Under the pieces are notes generated by a model, which saw only the letters and a program-made list of their open reading frames with translations, made no database searches and was not told the DNA's origin. A DNA stretch of 64,000 nt from Brevundimonas sp. Root608. GTDB lineage: Bacteria; Pseudomonadota; Alphaproteobacteria; Caulobacterales; Caulobacteraceae. Of this stretch, positions 26,198-34,657 are shown one piece after another (positions within the stretch are counted from its first letter, which is position 1; each line of letters starts with the position of its first letter). The stretch covers positions 481,301-545,300 of the forward strand of contig NZ_LMGT01000001.1 in the NCBI RefSeq assembly GCF_001427825.1, written 5' to 3'. The position numbers and the translations under genes were made by a program.

Positions 26198-28510
26198 ATG
26201 CGCAACCGATTTGCAGTGGGACTGGTGTCCCGGGCCCTCTTCCTCGCCGCGGTTCTGACGCCGCTCGCCGCCTGTGGCGGCGGGGGCGGCGGCGGCGGAG
26301 GGGGCGGAATCGTTACGCCGCCTCCTCCGCCCCCCCCGCCGCCTCCTCCCCCTCCGCCGCCGCCGCCCCCTCCGCCGCCGCCCGCGCCGGGACCGTCCGC
26401 GACTTCGGCGGAATATCTGCGGAACTATGGGGTCGCAAACATCAATGCGATCGCCGCCTGGGACACGGGCGCGACCGGTCTGGGCATAAATGTGGGGGTC
26501 ATCGACTCGGGGATCGACTTTAATCAGGCCGATCTCGTGGGAAGGATATCGCCTCTGTCGACCGACGTTGTTCCCGGCCGCAACACCCCCACGGGGACGG
26601 TCGGAACCAACGGAGCACCTGCCCACGGCACGATGGTGTCCGGCGTGGTCGCCTCCAATTTCAACGGCTTCGGCACCATCGGCGTGGCCTATGAGGCCAC
26701 CGTCATTTCCATCCGTTCGGACATCAGCGACTGCACCGATCCGGACGATACGGTCTGTTTCCGGTCTTCCGACCTGGCGCGCGCCATCGACTATGCGATC
26801 GCCAACAACGTCCGCATCATCAACATGTCGCTGGGCGGCGACACACCGCTCGGGGGCGTGTTCGAGGCGGCGATGCAGCGGGCGGTGAACGCCGGGCTGG
26901 TCTTCGCCATCGCGGCCGGCAACGAATCCGGCCCCAGCCCCGAATGGCCGGGCCGCTACGCCACCGATCCGCGGTTCCTCGGCAACATCATCGTCGTCGG
27001 CGCGCACGACAGCGCCAACCAGATCGCCGGGTTCTCGAACCGGGCCGGCGTCTCGGCCAACGAATTCATCAGCGCGCCGGGCGTGGACGTCATCACCAAC
27101 TGCGACGGGACCGTCTGCTACCGGATCAACGGCACCTCCTTCTCCGCGCCCGCCGTCGCGGGGGCCCTGGCCCTGCTGCTGGACGCCTTCCCCAACCTGA
27201 CGGGCCGTCAGGCGCTCCAGATTCTGCTGACCTCGGCGCGCGACACGGGCGACGCCGGCGTCGATCCGATCTACGGGCGCGGCCTGCTGGATCTGGCGCG
27301 CGCCTTCCAGCCGATCGGTTCGACCGCGGTGGCGATGAGGAGCGGCGAGACCGTCTCGGTCACCTCGCAACGCTACGCCTACACGGGCGGGGCCTTCGGC
27401 GACGCGATCCGCTCCGCTCCGGGCCTGCAGACCGTGGGCCACGACGACTTCGACCGCCTGTTCCGGGTCAATCTGGCGGCCAGCTACGGCCTCGCCCCGC
27501 GCGGCGTCGCCAACATGCTGCCCCAGGCGCCGCGCGAGCAGGCGCGTCTGACCACCGCCGGCCCGATGGGATCGACGCTGTCGCTGACGACCAGCGCCGC
27601 CGTCGAGGACAGCGCCTACGACCTCGTCACCTCGACCGGCGTCATCACCCCGTGGCTGGACGAACGCCGGCGCGAGGACGTGATGATGGAGTTCTCGGCC
27701 GGCCCCGGACTGGTCGCCGTCTGGCAGGGCCGCAACGGCGCGCGCTCGCCCTTCTCCCTCGGCGCGGCGGACAATTTCGCCTCCCTGGCCCAGGTCGACC
27801 GGGCCTGGCTGGGCGCGGTGCGGCTGGGCGCCGTGACGCTGACCGCGGACACCGGCGTCGGCGACCGGGCCATGCCGTTCCAGACCCGCGAGGAGGACGT
27901 CTCCCGCTATGCGCGGTTCGTGGCCGACTGGCAGGCCTCGCCGACCAGCCGCCTGCGCTTCGCCGTCGGCGGGCTGGACGAGAAGATGGGGCCGCTGGGC
28001 TCCTATGCGCCGCTGGACTCGGGTTTCGCCCTGCCCAGCAACACCACCTTCGGCTCGGTGTCGGGCCAGTTCGCCCTGCGCTCCAACCTGTTCCTGAACG
28101 CCGAGATGGGCTGGGCGCGCACCGATCTGGAGGGCCGGTTCCTGAGCCTGTCCGAGACGGCGCTGAGTTCGACCTGGGCGCTCGGCCTGACCACCTTCTG
28201 CCACCGGCTCGGCTTCGCCTGCGAAAGCCTTACCTGGTCCATCGCCCAGCCGCTGCGCACCGAAAGCGGGGTCTTCAGCGCCTATCTGGCCGATGCGCCG
28301 GCGAGCTATTTCGATACGCCGGCCTTCTCGGAACGGACCTTCTCGGCGACGCCGAGCGGACGCCAGATCGACATGTCGCTGGGCAGCGTGCATCGGCTCG
28401 GCGACGGGTCGGCCCTGAATCTGCGGGCGCTGGTCACCCGGGACGATCAGAACGTCCGGTCGTCGCCGACGACCTGGACGCTGATGGGAAGCTGGGGGAA
28501 GACGTTCTAG
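26198..28510 (+). CDS. Subtilisin-like (S8) serine protease lipoprotein with C-terminal beta domain
   Basis: 770 aa. The leader ends in lipobox LAAC (Cys26), followed by eleven Gly (27-37), IVT, and twenty-two Pro (41-62), a stiff linker. The subtilase domain (about 70-365) has the full triad: D103 (VIDSG), H143 (APAHGT), S314 (NGTSFSAP). The C-terminal 380 residues are rich in short alternating hydrophobic strands and end in Trp-Gly-Lys-Thr-Phe. This resembles the barrel-like C-terminal part of alphaproteobacterial S8 autotransporters, although a lipid anchor plus a barrel is unusual. Likely located in the outer envelope. Substrate unknown. A long opposite-strand frame here (26195-28393) is a shadow. 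Confidence 0.9.
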   Translation: MRNRFAVGLVSRALFLAAVLTPLAACGGGGGGGGGGGIVTPPPPPPPPPPPPPPPPPPPPPPAPGPSATSAEYLRNYGVANINAIAAWDTGATGLGINVGVIDSGIDFNQADLVGRISPLSTDVVPGRNTPTGTVGTNGAPAHGTMVSGVVASNFNGFGTIGVAYEATVISIRSDISDCTDPDDTVCFRSSDLARAIDYAIANNVRIINMSLGGDTPLGGVFEAAMQRAVNAGLVFAIAAGNESGPSPEWPGRYATDPRFLGNIIVVGAHDSANQIAGFSNRAGVSANEFISAPGVDVITNCDGTVCYRINGTSFSAPAVAGALALLLDAFPNLTGRQALQILLTSARDTGDAGVDPIYGRGLLDLARAFQPIGSTAVAMRSGETVSVTSQRYAYTGGAFGDAIRSAPGLQTVGHDDFDRLFRVNLAASYGLAPRGVANMLPQAPREQARLTTAGPMGSTLSLTTSAAVEDSAYDLVTSTGVITPWLDERRREDVMMEFSAGPGLVAVWQGRNGARSPFSLGAADNFASLAQVDRAWLGAVRLGAVTLTADTGVGDRAMPFQTREEDVSRYARFVADWQASPTSRLRFAVGGLDEKMGPLGSYAPLDSGFALPSNTTFGSVSGQFALRSNLFLNAEMGWARTDLEGRFLSLSETALSSTWALGLTTFCHRLGFACESLTWSIAQPLRTESGVFSAYLADAPASYFDTPAFSERTFSATPSGRQIDMSLGSVHRLGDGSALNLRALVTRDDQNVRSSPTTWTLMGSWGKTF
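26274..26392. repeat. Poly-Gly then poly-Pro coding tract with complementary halves
   Basis: Inside the S8 protease gene, GGN codons (26276-26308) are followed after 9 bases by CCN codons (26318-26383). The two halves are broadly reverse complementary, so mRNA or single-stranded DNA can fold into a long GC hairpin. Such tracts are prone to length change by slippage. Confidence 0.75.
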
Positions 28511-28584
28511 GGCGCGGGTCGGCGGGCCGGGGCGGGTTTGCCGTCGGCCAATCCCGCGTCTATGGCTCCTGAGAGGGGGCGAGC

Positions 28585-30789
28585 GTGGCGATATTTCCAG
28601 TCATCCTGTGCGGCGGAGCGGGCACGCGGCTGTGGCCCGCGTCGCGTCCGGCCCGGCCGAAGCAGTTCATCGACCTGGCCAGCGACCTGTCGCTGTTTCA
28701 GGAAACCGCCCGACGGACCGCGCCCCTGACGCAAGGGGGCGGGCGGCTGCTGGTCGTATCGGGCCAGGCCCACCGCGGTTTCGTCGATGATCAGTTGGCG
28801 GCGCTCGGGCTGGACGCCACCGTGCTGCTGGAGCCCGAGGGCCGGGAGTCGGCCCCGGCCATGGCCGCCGCGGCCGCCTGGATCGCGCGCGAGGCGCCGG
28901 ACGGCGTGGCGCTGTTCGTGGCGTCGGATCATCACATTCCCGACGCCGAAGCCTTCCGGCGGGCGGTGCTTGAGGCGCTGCCGACGGCCGAGGCGGGGCG
29001 GATCGTCACCTTCGGCATCCGGCCGACCGGGCCGTCGTCGGCCTATGGCTATATCCGGCCGGAGCGGCCCGGCCTCTCGCCCGTGGCCGCCTTCGTCGAG
29101 AAGCCGGACCGGACGCTGGCGGAAAGCCATGTTCGCGACGGCTATCTGTGGAACAGCGGCAACTTCATGGTGCGCGCCGCGGACCTGCTCGACGAGCTGG
29201 ACGCCTTCGCGCCCGAGGTCGCCCGTGTCGCCCGCGTGGCGGTTCCCCGGGACGCGGGCCGTGTCGTCCTGCTGTCGCCGGCCTTCCGGACCGCGCCGAA
29301 GATCTCCATCGACTATGCGGTCATGGAGCACAGCCGCCGGATCTCGGTTCTGCCGGTCGATTATCGCTGGTCTGACCTGGGGGCTTGGGACGCGGTCGCG
29401 CAGGCCGGCTCGGGCGGCCGCGGCGTCTGGATCGCGGCGGACGGCGACAGCGGCCTGGTGCGCGCGGCGGAAGGCATGGTCGTCGCCACCGTCGGCGCGA
29501 CCAACCTGGCCATCATCGCCGAGCGCGACGCCGTCCTGGTCTGCAGCCTGGACCGGGCGCAGGAGGTGAAGGCGCTGGTCGAGCGGCTCCGCGAGGTGTC
29601 TCCGGCGCATGCGCACGGCCGGTGGGAGGCGGGCGGGACGCTGGCGGAGCGCGCACGCTATTTCGACAGCTGGATGCGGTTGAACGCCCTGCCGGTCTGG
29701 GCGGCCCTGGGCGTGGACGAGGACGGCGGCTTCCGGGAGGCGATCGACCTTTCCGGCCAGCCCGTCGGCGACTTCCGCAGGGCGCGGGTGCAGGGGCGCC
29801 AGGCCTATGTCTATGCGGTCGCGGGCGCGGCCGGCTGGGCGGGGCCATGGCGGACGCTGGTGACCCGGGGCCTCGAACGGTTCGAGGCGACCAACCGGCG
29901 CGCCGACGGTCTGTACCGGACCAGGGTGTCGGCGGACGGCGCGGTGCTGGACGACAGCGCCACCCTCTATGACCAGGCCTTCGCCCTGTTCGCCTTCGCC
30001 GCCGCGGCCAGGGCGGGCATCGCTGCCGACATGATGGCCGAGCGGGCCGAGGCCCTGCGCGACGCCCTCGCGGCCCTGCGGGCTCCCGCGGGTGGATGGC
30101 GTGAGACGGGCGATCATCCGTATCAGGCCAACGCCCACATGCACTTGCTCGAAGCCTGTCTGGCGTGGGAGGCGATCGAGCCCGAGGGCGGATGGGGGGA
30201 GATGGCCGACGAGATCGTCGCCCTGGCCCGGCGCGCCTTCATCGACGCGAAGGCCGGCTTCCTGCGCGAGTTCTTCGACGCCGAATGGCGGCCGGCGCCG
30301 GCCGACGACGGCCGGCTGATCGAGCCGGGGCATCAGTTCGAGTGGGCCTGGCTGCTGACGCGCTGGAGCCGGCTGCGCGGCGACACATGGGCTCGGGAGG
30401 CGGCGGTTCGACTTTACGACATCGGCGCGCGCGGCGTGGATCAGGGGCGCGGCGTGGCCATGGACGCCCTGAACGACGACCTTTCGGTGCGCTCGGATCA
30501 GGCTCGGCTGTGGCCACAGACCGAGCGGCTGAAGGCGGCGCTGATCCTGGCGGAGACGGCCGAAGGCGGTCGCCGGATTCTGCTGCTGGACGACGCGCGC
30601 AAGGCGATGGCGGGGCTGCAGCGCTATCTCGAGCCGTCGGGCCTGTGGCGCGACAAGATGCGGGCCGACGGCGGCTTCGTCGACGAGCCCGCACCGGCCA
30701 GTTCACTGTACCACATCATGGTCGCGTGGGAGCAGGCGAGGGCGTCGGCGGGGGTTCTGCCCGAATCCGGGCTGTCCATGCCGGCGTGA
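28585..30789 (+). CDS. Mannose-1-phosphate guanylyltransferase fused to AGE-family isomerase
   Basis: 734 aa. Residues 1-340 are a ManC-type GDP-mannose pyrophosphorylase: signature LCGGAGTRLWPASRPARPKQF (8-28), YGYIRP, FVEKPD and GYLWNSGNFMV. Residues about 350-734 are an (alpha/alpha)6 barrel of the N-acylglucosamine 2-epimerase superfamily (NAHMHLLEACLAWE, GHQFEWAWLL), probably a mannose-6-phosphate isomerase. The usual ManC partner is a cupin-type isomerase, so this is an alternative fusion. One chain would turn fructose-6-P-derived mannose phosphates into GDP-mannose, with a separate mutase. GTG start at 28585 behind gagaggggg. It opens the surface polysaccharide region. Confidence 0.88.
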   Translation: MAIFPVILCGGAGTRLWPASRPARPKQFIDLASDLSLFQETARRTAPLTQGGGRLLVVSGQAHRGFVDDQLAALGLDATVLLEPEGRESAPAMAAAAAWIAREAPDGVALFVASDHHIPDAEAFRRAVLEALPTAEAGRIVTFGIRPTGPSSAYGYIRPERPGLSPVAAFVEKPDRTLAESHVRDGYLWNSGNFMVRAADLLDELDAFAPEVARVARVAVPRDAGRVVLLSPAFRTAPKISIDYAVMEHSRRISVLPVDYRWSDLGAWDAVAQAGSGGRGVWIAADGDSGLVRAAEGMVVATVGATNLAIIAERDAVLVCSLDRAQEVKALVERLREVSPAHAHGRWEAGGTLAERARYFDSWMRLNALPVWAALGVDEDGGFREAIDLSGQPVGDFRRARVQGRQAYVYAVAGAAGWAGPWRTLVTRGLERFEATNRRADGLYRTRVSADGAVLDDSATLYDQAFALFAFAAAARAGIAADMMAERAEALRDALAALRAPAGGWRETGDHPYQANAHMHLLEACLAWEAIEPEGGWGEMADEIVALARRAFIDAKAGFLREFFDAEWRPAPADDGRLIEPGHQFEWAWLLTRWSRLRGDTWAREAAVRLYDIGARGVDQGRGVAMDALNDDLSVRSDQARLWPQTERLKAALILAETAEGGRRILLLDDARKAMAGLQRYLEPSGLWRDKMRADGGFVDEPAPASSLYHIMVAWEQARASAGVLPESGLSMPA

Positions 30790-30812
30790 GTCTGTTCAGC
30801 GGTGCGGCAGAG

Positions 30813-31841
30813 TCAGGGCTGGAGTTCGCCGCCAGTCGCCCGCTTGAGTTCGATCTCGCGGTGAACGGCCTCCAGCGCCGATGCACGAGTTTCAGCCGTC
30901 GGATGATTCAGCTGTGGAAACCGGACACGCCAGTTCGCCCGCCCGAAGGCACGCCAGAAAGCCGCAGCGCCCGAAGTATCAAAGCCCGCGCGTGCCATCA
31001 GATACAGCCCCGCCCGGTCGGCGGCGCGTTCCGAGCCACCTTCGCTGGTGATGCTTGGGCGGCCGGTCTGACGTCCGTACTCCCCCGCTTCGTGCCACAC
31101 GCGGTGCCCGAGCACGTGATGGGCAAGCTCGTGACCGAGCACCAGGGCCAGGTCCTCCCTGCTGGCCGCATAGGCTGCCATGGCGCTGGTTATGTACAAT
31201 CGCCGACCGTCGGCGCGAGCGTTCAGTTCGTCCGATGGATTGACCTGAACGTCGTAGCCACATGCGGTCCGAGGCTCGAGCCTGACTATCCGGCTCTCGC
31301 CGTCCCTGCTGACGGAGAGCACCACGGGCCCCTCTGCCAAAGCCCGGTCGATTTGCTGTTGGTGATGATCGAGACCGGTGATGGAGGGCCCGCCGCCAAT
31401 CACGCCCTGGCCGAGGCTACGGCCGTTTACGGCCATGATCAGATCGCCGACGCCGAGCCCCGCAGCCGCTGCGGGGGAACCATCGGGCACGGCGAGAATG
31501 CCCGGCAAGTCGCCGGTCAGGCCGAACGTGGCTTCGGCAAAAGGTCTAAGTTCCCGGCTGTACTGGTTGGCGGAATGCAGCATCCACCCCGCAGACTGGC
31601 GCGTCAGTGGGCACAAGGCCGCATTAGCCAGACTCAGTCGCCACGCAGCATCAGCAACCCTCTGGTCAAGCCCCGTCAACGCCATCAGCCGGGCCTGGGG
31701 ACCATTGTCGCCAGGCCGGGAGTCCAGGGCTTCCCCCACGCGCGCAGGACTGCAGGCCGCCGCAACGGCCGCCATCGCGATCACAAGCATCCGCTTGGAG
31801 GACCGACGGTATTGCTCAGCAGAAGAGAGCGCGAAACCCAT
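30813..31841 (-). CDS. M48-family zinc peptidase lipoprotein with PDZ domain
   Basis: 342 aa. The leader has Arg/Lys then a hydrophobic core and a lipobox-like VAAAC (Cys30). A PDZ-like domain (about 105-190; GSPAAAAGLGVGDLIMAVNG) precedes a zinc peptidase motif HELAHH (H237, E238, H241) with a probable third ligand E271 (SERAADRAG), the gluzincin M48 layout. Order PDZ then M48 is unlike BepA (M48 then TPR). It is probably an envelope quality-control or processing peptidase; a link to polysaccharide export is only by position. ATG 31841 chosen; ATG 31790 would give a signal without positive residues. Convergent with the ManC-AGE gene. Confidence 0.85.
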   Translation of the reverse strand: MGFALSSAEQYRRSSKRMLVIAMAAVAAACSPARVGEALDSRPGDNGPQARLMALTGLDQRVADAAWRLSLANAALCPLTRQSAGWMLHSANQYSRELRPFAEATFGLTGDLPGILAVPDGSPAAAAGLGVGDLIMAVNGRSLGQGVIGGGPSITGLDHHQQQIDRALAEGPVVLSVSRDGESRIVRLEPRTACGYDVQVNPSDELNARADGRRLYITSAMAAYAASREDLALVLGHELAHHVLGHRVWHEAGEYGRQTGRPSITSEGGSERAADRAGLYLMARAGFDTSGAAAFWRAFGRANWRVRFPQLNHPTAETRASALEAVHREIELKRATGGELQP

Positions 31842-32012
31842 TTGCCCGTCATGGCCGACGTCTTGCAGACGTTCAAGACACAATGGACATGCGGGGCCCC
31901 GGCGTCTATCCGTGGCTGGCGGCGGACCACGTTACCGACACAAGAAGGCGATAAGAGCTGGTCCCATGACGTATGCTACCGGACACGCGCCGAGCGCGAG
32001 CTTTTGTGAAGC

Positions 32013-32834
32013 ATGATCTCACGATTTCTGAAGCGTAAAGTCCCGTCAGGTTCCCCCACCAGGCCGGCGGTCCCGGCTGGCGAGACCATATGGGCAATCG
32101 GCGACGTCCATGGTCGGCTGGATCTCCTGGATGCTCTCGTGAGCGCGATCCGTGACGAGGCGCGCGCGGCGCGCGGTCGCAAAATGGTAATTTTCCTGGG
32201 CGACTATATCGACCGCGGGCCAGACTCCCGCGGCGTGATCCGGTTTCTGACCGAGCTGGACGGGGGGGAGGGGATCGAGTGGCGTTTTCTGATGGGGAAC
32301 CATGAGAGGACGATGCTGGATTTTCTGCAGGACCCATCCGTCGGCGTCCAGTGGTGCGAGTTTGGCGGAGAAGCGACCCTGGCCTCCTATGGCCTGAAAC
32401 TGCCTCACCTCAGACACAAGCCCGAGGCTTGGGCACGCGTCAGCGCCGACCTGGATCACATGCTTGCCGAGCCTGAACGCCATTTTCTCGAGAGCCTCGA
32501 ACTCTCCATCACGGTGGGGGACTACTTCTTCGTTCACGCGGGCGCTCGGCCGGGACAGCCCCTGGACCGCCAAACCTCCCGGGACCTCATGTGGATCAGG
32601 AATTCATTTCTCGACAGCGAAACGGCCTTCGAGCGCGTCGTCGTTCACGGGCATACGCCAACGCGGTTCGTTCACTCGGACCACAGAAGAATAGGACTCG
32701 ACACCAAGGCCTACGCTTCTGGCGTCCTGTCCGCAGTTCGTTTCTCCGGCGAAAGTCGTTGGCTGATCCAGGCCACGAAAGACCCGGAAGGAGACTCGGT
32801 CTCGGTAAACGGTTCGTGCCTCAGCGCCGTCTGA
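32013..32834 (+). CDS. PPP-family metallophosphoesterase (serine/threonine phosphatase-like)
   Basis: 273 aa, cytoplasmic. The dimetal motifs are intact: GDVHGR (30-35), GDYIDRGPDS (63-72) and GNHE (95-98), with later His residues VHAGARPG and VHGHTPT. Members include bacterial PrpA/PrpB phosphatases and diadenosine tetraphosphatases. In capsule loci, relatives sit near Wzc-type kinases. No low-molecular-weight tyrosine phosphatase (Wzb) is visible in the window, so this protein might oppose the kinase at 35908, but this is speculation. ATG 32013; no strong ribosome site. Convergent with the O-antigen ligase-like gene. Confidence 0.85.
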   Translation: MISRFLKRKVPSGSPTRPAVPAGETIWAIGDVHGRLDLLDALVSAIRDEARAARGRKMVIFLGDYIDRGPDSRGVIRFLTELDGGEGIEWRFLMGNHERTMLDFLQDPSVGVQWCEFGGEATLASYGLKLPHLRHKPEAWARVSADLDHMLAEPERHFLESLELSITVGDYFFVHAGARPGQPLDRQTSRDLMWIRNSFLDSETAFERVVVHGHTPTRFVHSDHRRIGLDTKAYASGVLSAVRFSGESRWLIQATKDPEGDSVSVNGSCLSAV

Positions 32835-32861
32835 CGCCGGCTGCAGACAAGACCGGCGGAG

Positions 32862-34244
32862 TCAGACCCGCCCCCGCTCGGTCCGGCGTGCAGCTCCGTC
32901 CCCGTCCGTTCGCCCGGCCAGCTCAAGAATCGCGCAACACACGGCGAAGATGGTGGCGATTGTCACGGTCCGCAGGGGATAATCGACCACGGAGTGAGCC
33001 AGCACCGCGACTATGGCGATGGTCGAAGCGCGCTGCAGGTCCCGATCGGTTCCGACTTCGCCCCGCCACGCACTGAAGGCCCGTCGTGCAAACCATGCAA
33101 GAAAACCGACCATCAACGCGAGTCCGAACCAGCCGGTTTCGAGCCATGTCTCCAAATAGTCGTTGTGCGCCTGGTTAAAGAAGGTCGGATCAAGTTGGGC
33201 GAGCGGCTCAACCGAGCGGAACACCGCGTCAAACGATCCGATGCCCGAGCCAAACGGCAGATGCGCCTCCGCAGCGGCGGTGACGATTGGCCAGTTCTCC
33301 AGCCGCCCTTCCGTTGCGCTCAAACGGTCAAAGCGGTCCAGGATCGGTCCCAGGGCGAGAACGCCAACGGCCGTGATTGCCGCGGCGGAAACGCCCGCTG
33401 CGCCCCATAGAAACGCGTGAGGCCGTCCACGGCCTGCGGCGGTCCATGCGGCGAGCAGGCTGGCGATGAGTACCGGGGCCAGCAACAGAATCCCCGTCCG
33501 CGACCGGATGACCCCGAGCGCAACAACGATCAGGCCCATCAGCAACAAGGATAGCCAGAGAGCCCAGGGGTTGGAGCCGCGGCCGCGCCGCATGACCCGC
33601 GCTCCGAGAACCGCCGCGAAGGGCAGTGCGATGAGACAGAGGGTGGCCAGATGATTGCGGTTCGCGAAGAAGCCCACGACGGCTCCCGCGTCGGTCGTGC
33701 GCCAGGGATAGAGTTGCTCCCCCCCGCTGGCGAGTTGCGCCGTACCGAGCATGATCGCCGCCGTCGTAGCCGCCAGTATCGCATAGACGAGCCGACGTCG
33801 GGACTCCGCCGTCACGACAAGGACGCCGAGGAACATGCTGACGGGCGGAAGGAGCGCCAGGAAGGACCGCCAAGTCTTGTCCGGGGTCAGAGACCAAGGA
33901 GACCATCCAGCAGGGAGGCCCGCGAGATCGAGCGCCAGGACCAATTGCTCGCGGTTCGGGAGCGAGGTCCACAGGCCCGGTGGCAAGGGCAGGATCTGGA
34001 TCAGGGGAAGGGCCGCCAGACCACCCAGAAGAGCCAGGCTGAATCGATGGATGCGCCATCCATCCGATTGGGACATTTGGCCAAAAGCAAAAACGAGAAG
34101 CGGTAAGGAGGCCAGTTCAACAAGCGCCAGACGGAGCTCGTGAGCCCGGCTGGCTCCGCCAAACAGCACAGCAAAAACCAGCAAAACCATCGCCGCGATA
34201 GCGGCGAGACTTTGCTGGTCCTTTAACCTCAATCTGTAGCGCAC
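32862..34244 (-). CDS. O-antigen ligase/polymerase-like membrane protein (Wzy_C)
   Basis: 460 aa with about ten to twelve transmembrane segments. The Wzy_C/WaaL signatures are the FFANRNHLATL segment (about 195) and the long loop GIGSFDAVFR...FFNQAHNDYLETWLETG (about 330-375). Such proteins polymerise lipid-linked repeat units or transfer glycans at the periplasmic face. A second, clearly different Wzy-like protein is at 50811, so one may be polymerase and the other ligase; sequence alone does not decide. The start is GTG 34244 with a weak ribosome site. Confidence 0.82.
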   Translation of the reverse strand: MRYRLRLKDQQSLAAIAAMVLLVFAVLFGGASRAHELRLALVELASLPLLVFAFGQMSQSDGWRIHRFSLALLGGLAALPLIQILPLPPGLWTSLPNREQLVLALDLAGLPAGWSPWSLTPDKTWRSFLALLPPVSMFLGVLVVTAESRRRLVYAILAATTAAIMLGTAQLASGGEQLYPWRTTDAGAVVGFFANRNHLATLCLIALPFAAVLGARVMRRGRGSNPWALWLSLLLMGLIVVALGVIRSRTGILLLAPVLIASLLAAWTAAGRGRPHAFLWGAAGVSAAAITAVGVLALGPILDRFDRLSATEGRLENWPIVTAAAEAHLPFGSGIGSFDAVFRSVEPLAQLDPTFFNQAHNDYLETWLETGWFGLALMVGFLAWFARRAFSAWRGEVGTDRDLQRASTIAIVAVLAHSVVDYPLRTVTIATIFAVCCAILELAGRTDGDGAARRTERGRV

Positions 34245-34281
34245 GAAAAGTTACAGGCTTTTCTATGCGTCCAGAACAGTC

Positions 34282-34509
34282 TTAGTCGCTTTCGCTGTCG
34301 TCGTCGGTCGCGACCACGATCGTGGCGATCAGAACGGCAGTGCCGATCAGCAGAACCGGCAGCGGAATGCCGGCAAATTCACTTGCTTCTCCGGCCGAGG
34401 CGCCGACGCGATCGCCAACGCGAGCGCCAACATCGCTGGAACCAGCCGCGGCGGCCTGGCCGGCAACGAGCAACAGACCCGCCGTAACGGCAGCAATAGT
34501 CTTACGCAT
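34282..34509 (-). CDS. Small secreted/membrane protein of the polysaccharide locus
   Basis: 75 aa, ATG 34509 behind a good ribosome site (aagggg). A cleavable signal (MRKTIAAVTAGLLLVAGQAAAAG) is followed by a Gly/Ala/Val/Arg segment (VGARVGDRVGASAGEASEF) and a second hydrophobic helix (about 47-66), then an acidic tail DDDSESD. I do not recognise the family. The form resembles the short predicted membrane peptides seen next to exopolysaccharide polymerase genes in alphaproteobacteria. It lies between the Wzy-like gene and the TPR gene, same strand. An in-frame ATG at 34548 would disrupt the signal peptide. Confidence 0.7.
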   Translation of the reverse strand: MRKTIAAVTAGLLLVAGQAAAAGSSDVGARVGDRVGASAGEASEFAGIPLPVLLIGTAVLIATIVVATDDDSESD

Positions 34510-34657
34510 CTCAATCCCCTTCTGTGGTGAATTTGGCCCTGGAGCCAATCATTCGGCTGTATTCTATATGTTCAATCAATCGGAGCGGCAAGGCGGAAAA
34601 GTGCCCGTCCGCCACTAAAAGGTTGGTTCGGGCGGTTCTGTTCCCGGTCAGGCGGGA

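Noticed and set aside
26195..28393. Long opposite-strand frame of 732 codons over the S8 protease gene
   Set aside because: It is the mirror of a gene with a complete Asp/His/Ser triad; its own translation is dominated by Arg/Gly/Ala with no motif, a usual effect of high GC.
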